64,000 nt of DNA from Saccopteryx bilineata (taxonomy: Eukaryota > Chordata > Mammalia > Chiroptera > Emballonuridae). The notes beneath the pieces were generated by a model. That model worked only from the letters and a program-made list of their open reading frames with translations, was not told the DNA's origin and did not search any database. The stretch lies in contig NC_089493.1 of NCBI RefSeq assembly GCF_036850765.1, positions 11,843,632-11,907,631 on the forward strand. Reading direction: 5' to 3'. Each line of letters starts with the position of its first letter. The stretch's first letter is position 1. Positions 13,601-28,600 of this stretch are shown piece by piece. The translations under genes were made by a program, and so were the position numbers.

Positions 13601-16600
13601 TAATTGTGTAATAGATGCTAATCGTGTAACCAACTGGGCAAATCACTCAATCTCTATGCCCATTTGTAAAACGGGCATAATCAAAATGGTTGTTATGAGG
13701 ACTAAGAGAGTTTATATATAGCTTATACATGTGCCTGAACCTTAGAAAGGGGACAGACACATGCCTTGGCAAGAGGCATAAAAGGGCTGTCTGTGTTCAT
13801 CTCCCACTGACCCCAGTCAGTCTCCCTCACATTCCCCTGGGACTCTAGAGAAGCTGAGGGCTTAGTGACCAGTCCTCTGGAGCTCTTCACAGAGGCATCT
13901 TGAAGGTTTCAGGCCCAGTCCTTGACTCCTAGTCCACGACATCCCCACCATATTATTCTGCCCATCCTACCAGGTGTGACGCTTCATCACCACCTCCCAT
14001 GCCTGCCTGGCATGCAAGTACTACACCGTGTCTGCCTGGGTGTCCCTGGAGCACAGCTCAGAGCATCCATCTGCCAATCACAGCTCAGAGCATCCATCGG
14101 CCAATCACAGCTCAGAGCATCCATCGGCCAATCACAGCTCAGAGCATCCATCTGCCAATCACAGCTCAGAGCATCCATCTGCCAATCACAGCTCAGAGCA
14201 TCCATCTGCCAATACCCCTGCTTACTGAAAAATAACCCAAGTTCAGGGAGGGAGGTAACTAGCCAAAGGGGGCACAGCAGTAGCTCTCCCATCTCTGCCA
14301 GGTGCTGGGCAGGGCCGGTCAGTCCAGTCCACCCTGCTCCCACCACTCACCAGCCACACCATGATGTAGGAGAAGATGGCGATCCACAGCGTGGCGGTGA
14401 TGAAGGTGACCATGAAGAACTTCTCCCAGCCGGGCTTGCTGCAGTTGGGGATGGTGATGCACAGGAGGAAGATGAGTGGCCAGGTGAACACCCACTTGGC
14501 TTTGTCCCCTCTTGCCTCTGCAGGGGGGTGGGATGGAGCCGGAGGTTAGGGGAAGAGAAATATCCACCGGGTTACACACCTGTCAGTCTACCTGTCCGTT
14601 TATATTTTTCAAGCCAAATGAGAATGCTACCAGTGTGACTCTCAGCACTTGATCTCAGAGATCCACATATCTCCATAATGTCACCCTGAAGGGAATCTTA
14701 GCAACATAATTCATGAAGTGTTTGTTGAATGAATAACCTCAGTCAGTCCAAATCCTTCAAAGTAAGGAAAGGGAGACCCCGAGTGGAAACAGACTTGCCC
14801 AGGGGAGCTCAGATGGGGATGTGGCATATGCATGGGCGCTGGAATCAGACCGACCTGGGTTGGCATTCAAATGCCCTGGAGAAACCCATCAACTCCACTT
14901 CTTCCTCTGATAATAACAGTTGTGATGACAACAACATAATAATCAATGTATGAAACATTTGCCACCTGTAGCAGGGACAGTGATCAATTCTTTTCACTGA
15001 GCAGTTTTTCTGTCTGTTAAGTGAGAAAAGAATCCCTCTCTTGGTTGTTGCAAGAATGACTTGATACAATGTACATAAAACCTTCTTCACAGAGAAGGAG
15101 AGCCCAGCCCTGCACACAGTGGGTACTCGGAAAATCTCAGCTCCTTTGCTCCTAGGCCGTACACTCAGCCCATGGCAGATGCAAGATTAAAACGTGGATG
15201 TCCTGGCTGGCAGGTATGACTTCACTGGCTCCCGCTGAAAGAATCCACAAACAATTCAACCAAGGAAGAGTGGGCTCCATAAACCACCAAATATAAGAGT
15301 CGTGTCCTTAATAAGCCACTCAGTTCCGTGTACATATGCAGGCTCACAAGCCAGCTTATGGGTGATGCCACTGAAATGGTGGAGGAAGGATCTATGAAAA
15401 CTCTCTCCTCTAGAGAGGCAATCAGAACACAGGCAAAAATGGTCAGAATAAAGCTTTCTCAGAACTCTAGAAATTAACCAAAGACTTGTAGCAATCCAGG
15501 GAGTGTTTACTTACAAAAATGGATTGGATCTCAGTAAGAACAGTGAGTTTCATGGAGTTTTAACTTGTTCTATTTCCATTCCCTCTCACCAGCTCTGCAG
15601 TAGCTTTGAAAACCAGCAGCCTCCGCCCCCCCCCCCACCTCCAAGGGGGGACAGAACAGGGATAGAGCTCCTTCTAAGTCCATTCCCAGAGAATGGGCAT
15701 TATTTGACCCGTCTGGTGCATTCTTGGAAGATCCCCCTTCCAAGGCTGTCTTGTCCTTATTTTTTCTGAATCAGAGCTCAGCCAGTGTGAATAGCCTTTC
15801 CCTTGGGGCATTTGTTGAAAACAATCAGAAACGATTGTCATCACAGGGCTCAAGGTGGTGGGTGACAGGTCAAACAACAAGTGAACCAAAAAGCTTAAAA
15901 GGAAACTCTGAGGAATGTGGTATCTATAGAGGGCTTTGCAAAGCTCCTACAAATTTCTGGGAATCTAAAACCACAAGCATGCTTAGGGCTGTGCTGAGGG
16001 TTATTCACCTGCTCAGGAAAGACTTGGGACTGCCCTAAGCTTTCACCTCTACCTAATGCTGAGGTTCTGAGCAAGCAAGGAATGAAGGCTGAGGTGGAGT
16101 TGTAAACTGCCTGCTTGCGTGTTGATGGTGTTCCCCCAAATGCACAGAACCCATCAGAGATGACTGGGAGACTTACTGGATCAGACATGTAAGGGAATAT
16201 CTGTGCAATCTTTAGATGACCTTAGGCTAACCTAGCAGATATTTCAGTGGCCACACACAACAAAAAATACAGACTTTATGGAATTAATTTGAGAAAAGTC
16301 ACCAAACAAACAAAAACAATAAATACTAACAATAAGCAAACCTGGGAAAGGGGAAGAATATGTTTTCTAGAGTTGACAAATTATATTATTTTAAATACCC
16401 ACTATTCAACAACGGTAACAACCAATTAGGGGATATGCAGAAGAACAAGAAAGTATGGCCCATACATTGGAAAAAAAGCAGTCAGTAGAAACTTTCTCTG
16501 TAGAATTCCAGACACTGGATTTACTAGACAAAGACTTTAAACTATTTTAAAATATGCACAAAAAAGTTTCTTAAATTTCTAAAACAAAACAAAACAAAGC

Positions 16601-19600
16601 AAAAGAGAAGCATGAGAATAATTTGTCACCATAAAATAAGTAAAAAGTATTTAAAAAAGCCAAAAGAGATTCTGTAATTGAGACGTACAGTAACTAAAAT
16701 GGGGAATTCACTAGAGGGGCTCAACAGTAGATTTGAGCAGGGATAAGAAAAACATCAATAGGCTTGAAGTAGGTCAACTGAGATTATCTAGTTCTCAGAA
16801 ACAGAAAGGAAAAAAAGAATAAAGAAAAATGAGCGATGTCTCAGAGACCTGTGGCACAGCATCAAACATGCCAACATGGGCATCATGAGAGTGCCAGGAA
16901 GAGAGGAAAGAGAACAAGGGGAAGGAAGGCCACTGGAAAAACTCACACTCAGACTTTCAAATCTGATTAAAAAAACATTAATACACACATTCAAGAAGAA
17001 TCCACACCCCATCTCAACTTCACATAGAACACTCTCCAGGGCAGACCATATTATAAGTCAGAAAGCAAGCACCAAATCATTTAAAAGGATTTAGAAGATG
17101 CCAAGTATGTTCTACAATCATTCCACCATAAAAAGAAATCGGAGATCGGGCCTGACCTGTGGTGGCGCAGTGGATAAAACGTCGACCTGGAAATGCTGAG
17201 GTCGCCGGTTCGAAACCCTAGGCTTGCCTGGTCAAGGCACATATGGGAGTTGATGCTTCCAGCTCCTCCCCCCTTCTCTCTCTCTCTCCCTCTCTCTGTC
17301 CTCTCTAAAAATAAATAAATAAAAATTAAAAAAAAAAAAAGAAATCGGAGATCAACAACAGAAGGAAAATTGGAAGATTCATCAGTATGTGGAAGTTAAA
17401 TAAAACACTCCTAAATGGTCAAGGGGTCAAAGAAGAATTCACAAGGGAAATTAGAAGGTACTTTGAGATGAATGAAAATGAAAACACAACATACCAAAAT
17501 TTATGAGATGCAGTACAAGCAGTGCCTAGAACTCTATAGCTATAAGTGAGAATATTAAAAACTTATAGCTACAAATGACTATATTTAATATATAATATAT
17601 TATATTAAATCAGTGATCTAACATTCTTCCTTAAGAAACAAAAATAGTAGAGCAAATTAAATGCAAAGAAAGCAGAAAGAAGGAAATAAGATTAAAGTAA
17701 AATAAATAAGCTATAAAATAAAAATAATAGAATCAATGAAACTAAAAGCTGGTTGTTTAACAACAAAAAGTTGACAAACCTTTAGCTAGAATTACCAAGC
17801 AAAAGAGAGAAAGAACTTGAATTACTAAAACCAGGCATGAAAATGGCTCATTACCATGAATCTCACAGAAATAAAAAGAATTGTTAAAGAACATGGTGAA
17901 CAATTGTGCCCCAATGAATCAGATAACCTAGGCGAAACACAAAATTCTACCGAATAGAATAAATAGATAAATAAAAATAGATAGATAAATAAAAATAGAT
18001 AGATAGATAAATAGAATAAAAAACAGATAAGCTGAGTAGATGAATAAGAGATTGATATAATAATTTAAAAAAACCCCAAACCTTCCTTTAAAGTAAAGCC
18101 AGGACCAGATGGCTTCATGGTGATTTCTACCAAATGTTTAAAGAAAAGTCAGCATGAATCCTTCAAAAACTCTTCCAAAAGATAGAAGAGGAAACATTTC
18201 CAAGTTCTATCTATGAAGCCTCTGTTACGCTGATTTCAAAGCCAGACACCAGGAGAACAGAAAACTACAGACCAATATCCCTTATGAATATAGATGCAAA
18301 AATCCTTAACAAAATCCTGGCAAACTGAATCAAACAACATATAAAAAATTATTGCACACCTTGACCAAGTGGGATTTATCACAGGACTGCAAGCTTGGTT
18401 CAACATGTGAAATTCAATCAATCCAATATTCCATGGTAACAGAATAAAGGACAAAACTGAGATCACGTCCACTGAGGCAGAAAAGGCAATTGCCAAAACC
18501 CAACAACCTTTCATGATAAAATAATGACCTAAGAATAAGAAAGAATTTCCTCAACCCAGTAAAGGGCATTCACAAAACCCCACAGTTAACATCATACTTA
18601 GTAGTAAAGACTGAAAGCTTCCAATAAGGTGGGGCTGTCTGTTCTTACCCTTTCTAGTCAACATTGTATGGAACGTACAGACAGGGAAAAGAGGCAAGAA
18701 AAAGAAATAAGTCATTGAGACTGGAAAGAATGAAGTAAAAAGTGTCCCTAACAAGATACAAGATCAATATACACCTGAGTAAGGCATATATAGGAACAGA
18801 CATTCCTATCATTTCCTGTGCTCTTCCTTCCTCTCTCTAAGATCAATAAAATAAACATTAAAACATGAAAAAAAATTTAAATGAATCTTCTTCACTTTTA
18901 GCAAAAAAAAAAATCAATATACAAAATTCAGGTGTATTTCTATACAATAACCATGAATGATCCGAAAATGAAATTAAAGAAATAATTCCATTTACCATAG
19001 CATCAAAAAAAATGTTTATGAAGAAATATGACAGGAAAAGTACACAATTTATATGCTGAAAACTACCAAATGTCCTGAAGGAAATTCAAGATGACCTAAG
19101 TAAATGGAACGACGTCTTGTACCTGGATCAAAAGGCAATGTTAAGATGGGAATATTCCCCAAAGTCAATATAATCCTTATTAAAATTCCAGCAGACTTTT
19201 TTTTTTTTTTTTGCAGGAATTGACAAGTTGATTCTATTATTCTTATGAAAATGCAAGGGACTCAGAACAGCCAAACCAGTCTTGAAAACAAAGAATGAGA
19301 TTGGGAGCTTAAACCTGCCTGAAACAGGTTCTCCCTAACATTAAGAGTGTCTGGATTAAGTCATGGTGTCAACGATAATAATGAGCTACCGGGGCAATGG
19401 GACAATGTCTGTACCAAGGGACATCTCCCCTAACGCCACCAGGAGCAATGTCCGAGATGTCCGAGAGATGCTCACGCCATGGACCCTGATAAACGCGGAA
19501 ACATAAGCAAGAGAAAAAAAGGCTGCTGTTTCTTTCACTCAGCTCTCAGATTTCTCTTTCGAAGCAGAAAATGACAATTTAATTATGTAAAAGCAATCTC

Positions 19601-22600
19601 TAAAATGAACTGAACAAAACAGATGGCTAGGCATAGCGAAGGAAAAAATTAAGAACAGATGCTGTTGCTGATTAAAAACTTCAAACGAATTAACTTGGAC
19701 AGTTTAACATAACGAGTCAGTCCAATGAAGGGAGTGGCTAAACTTGAGGCACGCGGGTGCGTGTGTGTCGCTGGATGATGTTCAGCAGTTACTCACGGGC
19801 TGTGGGCGCAGGAGCGCCTCCATGCAGCTCCAGACCAATGATTCTCACATCTAAATATAAATTGGAACCCCCTGGAGAGCTTGTTAGAGCTCTGGAGCTA
19901 AAGATTTGGCAGGTGGACTGGGGGTCCAAAATTTTGCAGTTCTAACAAGTTCCCAGGAGCTGCTGATGCGTCTTGTCCCAGGACCACATTTTGAGAACCA
20001 CCACTCTAGATCAACTCTATTTAAAAACAGTAGATACGATTAGCGTATCATTAAATTCACCTGTTTAAACGTACAATTAGGTGGTTTCCAGCATATCAGG
20101 AAGCTGCGTAAGTATCACCACTAGGCAACTGCAGATGATTTTCATCACTCTCCAGAAAAGCCCTATACCCATTAAACTATCATCCCCCTTTCCCTCTCCT
20201 CTCAGACTCTGGCAACCACTAATCTACCTGTGTCTACAGACGTGCCTATTCTGGACATTCCACTGTTTGGCTTCTTTCAAGTAACATACGGCTTCAAAGT
20301 ACATCCATGTTGTAGTATATATCAGTACTTTTATGGATGAATAATACTCCATTTTATGGGTATACCCTGTTTTGTTTATCTATTTAATCACTTGACAGAT
20401 AATTGGATTGTTTCTACTTTCCTGGCTGCTATGAACATTCACCTGTAAGTTTTTGTGTGGGTGTGTTTTCATATCTCTTGGCTACACAACTAAAGGTGGA
20501 ACTGCTGTGTCACATAATAACTCTTTGAGGAACTGCTGGACTGCTTCCCACGGGCTGCACCCTTTCACTTCCCACCAGCAGTGTGTGAGGGGTCCGGTAG
20601 ATCCGCGTCCTTGCCAACACATTCTTGTCGTCTCTTTTGCTTATGGTCATTCTACGGGGTGTGGAGTGGTATCTCCCTGTGGTTTGGATTTGCATTTCCC
20701 TCATGACTGAGCATGTTGAACACCTTTCTGTGAACTTACTGTCCATTTGTGTATTTCCTTTGGAGAACTATTTATTCCAATCTTTTGCTCATTTTAAAAA
20801 TTGGATTGTCCTTTTTATTTTTGCGGTTTTAGCATTCTGTACCTGTTCTAGACACTAGACCCTTACTATTAATAGAAATAAAGTTTGCAAACGTTTCCTC
20901 CCATTCTGAGCTGTCTCTTCACTTTCTCCATAGTGTCCTGTAAATCATAAAAGTTTTTAAATTTTAATAAAATGCAATTTATGTTTTTCTTTGGATACTT
21001 AGGCTTTTGATTGTTATAGTTAAGAAACCATGGTCTAATCCAGTCATAAGTATTTACAACTATGTTATATTCTAAGTGTTTCATATTTAGATCTGTTTTA
21101 TATTAATTTTCTTGCATATGATATAAATTAAGGATCCAAAATTACTCCTTAAAAAACTGTGGCTACCCAGTTGCCCTAGCACTACTTGCTGGAATGACTA
21201 TTTTCCCCTGAACTGTCTTGGCAGTTTTGCAATACATTATTTGACTTTATTCCATTGATCTATGCGTCTGTCCACATGCCTGTCCTATATAGTCTTGCTT
21301 ACGGGATCTTCTCAGTACACTTTGAAACCACAGAGTGTAAGTCCTTCAACTTTGTTCTTTTTCAAGATTATTTTGGCTTTGTTGGGCCACCTGAATTTCC
21401 ATATGAATTTTAAAATTAGCTCGTCAATTTTTGCAAAAAAAATCCCATCTAGCTGGGATTTTTATAGATTGCCTGGAATCTGTAGATCAATTTGGGGACT
21501 ACTGCCATTTTAGAAATGTTAAGTCTTCCAAGCTGTGAACACGGGATATCTTTCATTTAGATCTTCTTTCAAGAATATTTTGTAGTTTTTAGTGTACAAC
21601 TCTTGTACTGCCTTTGTAAAATTTATTCCTATTTTATTTTTAATGCTATTATAAATGGAATCTTCATAACTTCAAGATTGTTAGTTGCTAGTGTATAAAC
21701 ACACAATTGAAATTTGTATCTTTTTTTTTTTCTGAAGTGAGAAGCAGGGGGCAGCAGACAGACTCCCGCATGCGCCTGACCAGGATCCACCCAGCACACC
21801 CACCAGGGGGCAATGCTCTGCCCATCTGGGGCATTGCTCTGCTGCAATGGGAGCCATTCTAGCACCTGAGGCAGAGGCCATGGAACCATCCTCAGCACCC
21901 GGGCCAACTTTGCTCCAATGGAGCTTTGGCTGCGGGAGGGTAAGAGAGAGATAGAAAGGAGAGGGGGAGGGGTGCAGAAGCAGATGGGCGCTTCTCCTGT
22001 GTGCCCTGGTCGGGAATCAAACCTGGGTCTTTCACATGCCAGGCCGACGTGCTACTGCTGAGCAAACAGGCCAGGGCCAAATTTTGTATCTTGATCTTGT
22101 ATCCTACAAGTTCATTAATAGGGGTTTTGTGTGTGCATGTGTGTGTGTATGTGTGTGTGTGTGTGTGTATTGCTTAGGATTTTCTATATATAAGATCATG
22201 TCATCTATGAATACAAGTAGTATAACTTCTTTCTTTCTAATCTAATCTTTTTTCTTGCCTATTTGCCTTGGCTATAATCTTCAGCATAATGTTGAATAAA
22301 AGTGGTGAGACTCCTTTTCCTGGTCTTAGGGGAAGAGCTCTCAGTCTTTCACCACTAAGTATGATGTTACAGCTGTGGGATTTTTGTAGCTGCCCTTTAG
22401 AAGGTAAGGGAATTTGCTCCTATTCCTAGTTTGTTAAGTGTTTTTACATCAATAGAGAGTGATGGATTTTATAAAATGTTTTTCTGTGTCTATTTATTTG
22501 ATCATGTGGTTTTGTGCATTATTCTAACAATAATGTGGTATGTTACACATTGATTATTTTCTTATATGTTGAGCCAACCTTGCATTCTGGGGATATGTTC

Positions 22601-25600
22601 TGCCTCCCCAGTGGCCTCTGTCGGCCCCTGTGGGGAGGGACAAGGTATGCAGGGGAAGGTGGAGCATTGCCATGGCTGAATTAATGAATGACCACCTCAC
22701 CATTATCCATCATTTGTGCTGTGCCTCCCATCTTGGAGGGAGTTTTCACAAACACTCCGTTCTTTATATCAATCTGGGGGCAAACTCTCCCTGTTTCACA
22801 GGTAAGGAAACTGAGGTTTGGTCATTCAGCGACTTCAACGTCTCAGAAAGTGAGAGGCGGTGCCATAACTTAATGCAGGTCTTTAGCACCTAAATCCTGG
22901 ACCCCTTGCACTGTAGTGCACCTGCCCTCTGAGTCCCATGACCTCAAGGTCCACGGGAGTCCTCCGGCTCCCCACCAAGGGCACAGGTGTTGACTCATAC
23001 TTTTAGCTCATGGCTGGGATCTCAACAGGAAAATCCTCTTGAGAAGGAGAACCATTCAAGTTTTCTTATTCCTTGGAGTGAATGACTTTAGAATCAGTAG
23101 TTTTTAGTTATTTTTAATACATTTTTGTTTTATCCTTAAATTTAGACTTCCCATTAGGTTGGTTGCCTTCTGAGGGGCACAGGAGCCCCATGGTTACCTG
23201 CTCACTAGACTGCCAGGTTGAAATCCCAGCTCGGTCACGTGCTGCCTGTGTGAACGTGGAAAGTATCTCTGCACCTCAGTTTTCCTATCTGTAAAATGGG
23301 GGATAACAGTCCCTACTCACAGGGCTATTGTGAGACTGAAAATGAGCAGCACATGTGACGCCTGGTGCAGAAAAAGCACTAAATTTTAACTATCGTTGAT
23401 ATTAACCACCACTTTAACTTCTACTGACTGAGTAGCTACTATTGTCAAGCACCGGGGTAGGTGGTTTTACAAAGACTTGAAGAGGCTCTGAGAGGTAAGC
23501 CAAACTGTCCAAGGTCACACAGCTGGGAAGTGGCAGACCCAGGAGTCCAACACTAAGCCTCTTAGTGATACCATCCTGACTTCCGGAGAATGAGTTTCAA
23601 TCTTGAAAGCGCGAGAGGGGCAAGGAGGGGCCCCCACGGGGGCAGATGCGGTCAGAATCATAACAGACTGAACTGCGACGCTGAGGCTGGGAGGGAAGAA
23701 TAAAAGGGAAGACGTGATAGAAAACACGAGACCTCAGCGAAGTCGGAGGCAGGCCCTGCTGCGGGCGGACATGAGGAGGTGGGCAGTCAGGGCTGGGCAT
23801 ACAGGACCCAGACCCCAGCAAGAAGGCTGGAAGCCCAGCGCAGAGACCTGCAGAGCTCTTGGGGGCTGTGGGAGGCCTGCCCCGTGGAGGGGGCCCGGGC
23901 TTGGTTCACAATGGCACAGTCAGGTAACATGGTTCGGCTCTGGCACCTGTTCATGCTTCTGCACGGTAAGTGTGGAGGGGCATGTCAGACCTGCAGGCCA
24001 GGGTCTAGTCGGCAGAGAGGCGAGGGCCAGGGTGCCCGCAGCTGGTGCCAATCTTAGGGTCCTTAACGCCAGTTCTGTGAGTGTGTCCACAGTCCCCACC
24101 CGAGGCTCCACGTCCAACTCGGGCTGGATGGAAATAGGTCCCAGCGCTGGAAGGACGTCTGGAGTTGGCGTGCCAACTCCCGCATCCTAAAGATGACCCA
24201 AACTCCTGGCCAGCTGCGCACCTCACCAAGGGATCTGAAAGCTTCCAGACAAGAGATGTTCAGTCCCCTGTCACTCTCGACGGTGTGTCAGCAGGCCGAC
24301 GCTCCATCTCTCCAAGCCCCTAGTCCCCATCTGTGAGGCGGCAGTAACCGCCCGCCTCTCCCACCTCGAGGAACCAGGCTGAAGATGCGCAGACGTGCGG
24401 AGCTCACTACCTGCCTCTGAAGGCCGCATCTGGAATCCGGAGGCTCTGGCGAGCGTGAGGCAGAGGCCGCTGGCCCCGAAACACCAGCAGAGCTGAGGAC
24501 ACTGGCGGGCCCTCCACCTCCCTGGCAGGCTCTCTGCCGTAAACATGCAGCAGGCTCGCAATGGCAGGGTGGGGCTGCGGGTTCCGGGTATTTGCAAACC
24601 ACCCAGACCCAGCAGCAGGCCTCCTCACTCCCCCTCTTCCTTCCTGCTGCCCCCAAATCCCAGAGCGGACATTCCACTCCGCAAAGAGCCCTCTTGCCAA
24701 AGTCAACACTGCCACTAGCAGAGGGCAACACTGGGTACCAGCCCTGCCCGAGGCATCTACTCACCAGGATGTGTGGCTTCCTGAGTCCCTGTTTCCTCAT
24801 CCAGGAGATGGGGACCACACCAGCCAGCCAGCAGGGCTGCGTGCAGATGCTACTGGATGTAAGGTTCTAAGTGCAATGCTGGGGCTGCGGCAGGTGCTTC
24901 GGTCTGCCAAGCTATAGCTTGGAGCCTTGACCTCCTCTGACTATGAGACTGAATGTCACATGGGTCCCTTACTGGGTCTGGTCTAAGTTAAGTCACCCAT
25001 TAAGATTGGTTTTATTGCCTTTTCCCAAGCTGCACTACAACATTAACACGGACAAGCTGAATTGACCTTCAGCAGCTCTAGTCCAACCTCCCTCCAGTGT
25101 CTGCAGAGGCATCTCCCAGAATCCTTTGCAGCTGATGTTCACGATTCATAATGTGTTCCCCAATCTGAAGAGAAGAATTGAGGTAGGGCCATGCCACCCT
25201 TCTGCTGCTTTAATGCATCCCTGTCAAGGCAGGACATCCGTGCCCAGGTAGTGGATGAGTGGGCATCAGACCATCCTAGAGGCCTATCCAGCAAGCATCC
25301 CAGTGTCCAGCTCACATTGCCACAGGAGTCCAGACACAGCCGTGGCCGTGGCCTCCTGGTCCCGGCCTCCCAGCTCTACACTGCACTGTGGAGTTTCAGA
25401 ACTCAGCAGTACTGATGCATTCCAGCTACCCCCTCCCTGGGCTTGGTGTGGTGGCAGTGCCAGCCAGATCAATGGCTGGGCTCTGGAGTCACTGCCGGGG
25501 CCTAGATAAGTGCCCTTCCCACGACCGTGTAAGATACCTACGCCTGTGTATTTCCATGTTTCTTGCGCCTGAAGTAGGCCACCTCCTCATCTTCTAATAA

Positions 25601-28600
25601 CACCGGAGGCATTTGTCAGAGACACCTACAAGGGGTGCACTGGGTCAGTGCTCGGCCCTTCTTCCCTCGGAACACATTCTTAGGAGTCACCCAAGTCATG
25701 CTGGCCAGCACAGCTGAGGGCCCGAGATAGACACCGGCCTCTGGGTTGATGGCATCTTCTCTCTCTGGGACTCTGGTATTCCGATGCAACACCAGTGAGC
25801 TAAGTTAGGGGGGCTGGAGCTGTCATGCATCAGTCTGGGGCTAGTGGAGGCCACAGTCTGCCATATGGACCAGCCGTGAATTTGAGAAAGCCAGTCTGCA
25901 GCCAAGGAACAGAACGAGACAGGCACGTACAGAGAAACGAAGAGCCAGGAAGAGTCTCGCCAGCCACTGCGCCCTGAGCCAGCGCCAGGGAAGTCCCAGG
26001 GATCCCCAATATACCCCGGTACCCTCATTGATAAAGAAAAGCCCCCCTTTAGCTCAAGGGAGCTGCGTGGGACCCTGCAGCTGGCAGGTGAAGAGGCTTC
26101 AGGACCCAGCCCGTGTCCACTGCGTGGTGGGTCCTGGGCCCCTTCATGTCCTGCCTCCCCGCCCATACCGTGCTGGCCCGGCTGCGAGGCACCCCAGGGT
26201 AGATTCCAGGGCAGGTGGCCCACATACCTGGTTCTGTCTAGCTGAGTCTGCCCCTTCTTTGGGCCTCAGTTTCCCAAAGAGATGTCTGGTCTAAAAATCT
26301 CTGCGATCCCTTTTAATTCCAGTCTTCAGAGACTGTTGCTAACCACAAAAAACTCAGAAGAAAATCACTTTCATTTAGATTTAAAAATACGGTACATATA
26401 TTGAGCCTCCTTCTGCACTATGCTCTATAAGCTGTTTTTATAAATCAATCATAGGCAGCAAGCGGAAACAATCCAAATTTCCATCAACGGATCTGACAAA
26501 TAGATAAATACTATATTATTCAGCCCTCCAAAAGAATGAAGCACTGGTACACGCTGCCACACGGAGAAAGCCCCTGCTGAGCAGCGGCAGCCAGTCACAA
26601 AGGCCGTACGCTGAATGATTCCAGTTATAGGAAATATCCACAATAGGTAAATCCGAAGAGACCGGAAGCAGTTCGGTGGCAGCCAGGAGATGGGGTGGGA
26701 GGGCTGAGAATAATTGCTAATGAGTAGAGGACTTTTCAGGGGCGGGAAAAATGCTATCAAGTTGGTTGTGGTGAGGGTGACACAACTCTGTGAACGTACA
26801 ACTTTGTGATAACCCCTCAAGTGTGTAAAGGTGTGACTATTATGGTAAGTGGATTGTATCTCAATAAAGCTGTTATATTAAACAATAAAATCATTCCGCC
26901 AGCATTCATTCTAATTGGGCTATGACCTGGCACCCCAGGGCACCCCAGTGATTGATTCACACGAGGTGGCTCTGAAACCCTGACCTTGACTTATGAGACA
27001 ATTTACCAAACGCGCAATTTCTCTGAAGGCTCATTTCCAGCACACAGTGCTGAGTGTCTCTGGGGGCGGGGACAGGCAGGAGCCAGGTATGGAGTTTCCC
27101 ATGTAAATGAGCCGGCCAGCGGCACCTGCAGTGTCTACCGCCTCCTGCGATGTGCTGAGGGGCTAAAGGCAAGGACCAGGTACCTGGAGATTCCCAGCGT
27201 TCTGTCTGGGCAGTACCCCTTACTGGGTTTACAGACAGGACACAGACCTCTCCTCCCAGCCACGCGCTTTGGGGAACTGAGGAAGGCAGGGGCGGGGTGA
27301 GGAGGAGGAGAAGCCCTGTGAGTTCCAGAAAGCTTACTGAGTTATTTTGTAATAAAGAAGTGAAGATTTAGGGATGCCATCCAAGGCCTGATGAGAGCAG
27401 GTTAGGTCCCAAGGGCCCCTAATTCAACCAGCATCCACTGGTTGGTGACAGTGTTGTCCCCCTAGCACATGTGGGGTCAGAATGTCAGTGAGCAAATCCC
27501 AACTCTGCCCCCTCCTCCTGTGTGAGTGTGACCCTCTCTGTGCCTGAGTTTTTTCTCCTGGGAAACGGGGGTAATAATATACTGCTCACAAAAAATTGGG
27601 GGATATGTCAAAATAAATACAAAGCGATTAAAAAAAGCATTTGTTTTTTTTTATTAAATGAGAACATCAGGAAAGCAAACGACAAGTCAAAGAAAGCTCT
27701 TCAATTATGCAAATGAGATGCAAAACCAACTTTTATTTCATTGGTGAGAATGCACTGCACAAAAGGCTGAAAGTCCTGGAGCATCTGTGTGTTCCCTGAT
27801 CCCCTCATTTTTGTGAGCAGTGTAACAGTACCCGCCTTCCAGGCCGTCGTGAGAACCCAGTGAGTTACTGCCTGTAAAACACCCGCCTGGCCTGGAGTAA
27901 GTTCTCAGTTTTCTCTCCGGTTAGTGTTCAAGAACCTCCAGGGGCCTGAACTTCTCTAAGACACACACTCACCCCAGACTCTCCACTGAAGTGGGCTGAA
28001 CTACTATATATTGGAGGGCCAGCGTACTTATATATCTAAGGCCATTTGTCCTCTATGTGATCACTAAGGCCATTCACCCCGTAAGTGACCACTGTGAGGC
28101 TTGTGGTCTGGGACTCTGCTCCCGACTGGCCCAGCTCAGAGTAGAAGAAAGGCTCCCCACATGACGGCCATGTGACTCAGGAAATCTCATAGCCTCTGCG
28201 AGCCTCAGTTTCCCCCTGTAGAGCAGGGATGAGGATAATGCCTCCCTCACGGACAGCTGCGAGGGTTAAACAACAGTGCACCTACGAGCCACAGCCACAC
28301 AACCCTGTCTGTTCCCACCCCTGCTTCTCCCGTCCAGGAGGGGAAGAGGAGAGGAAGGGACTTGCGGTTTCCAAGGGCAACACCTGGAAACACATCCGCA
28401 GGGACACAAAGGGAACTTTCAGCAGGGACAAACACTGGGCAGGAGTTTGCCGCCCTTGGCTCCCTCTGAGCCCGGAGGAATGTCCTGGAGGCTCAGCTTG
28501 AGGAGGAAGGTGGGCCAACTGCAACAGAAAGTGCTGCCAGTCAGGGCAGAGCTCCCTGCAGAAGGGCTCACGGGCACAGGGAATCTGGGAGCCATCTGCT

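Noticed and set aside
14052..14213. Regular direct repeats resembling a CRISPR array
   Set aside because: Units are contiguous with no spacers, and the locus is a mammalian intron.
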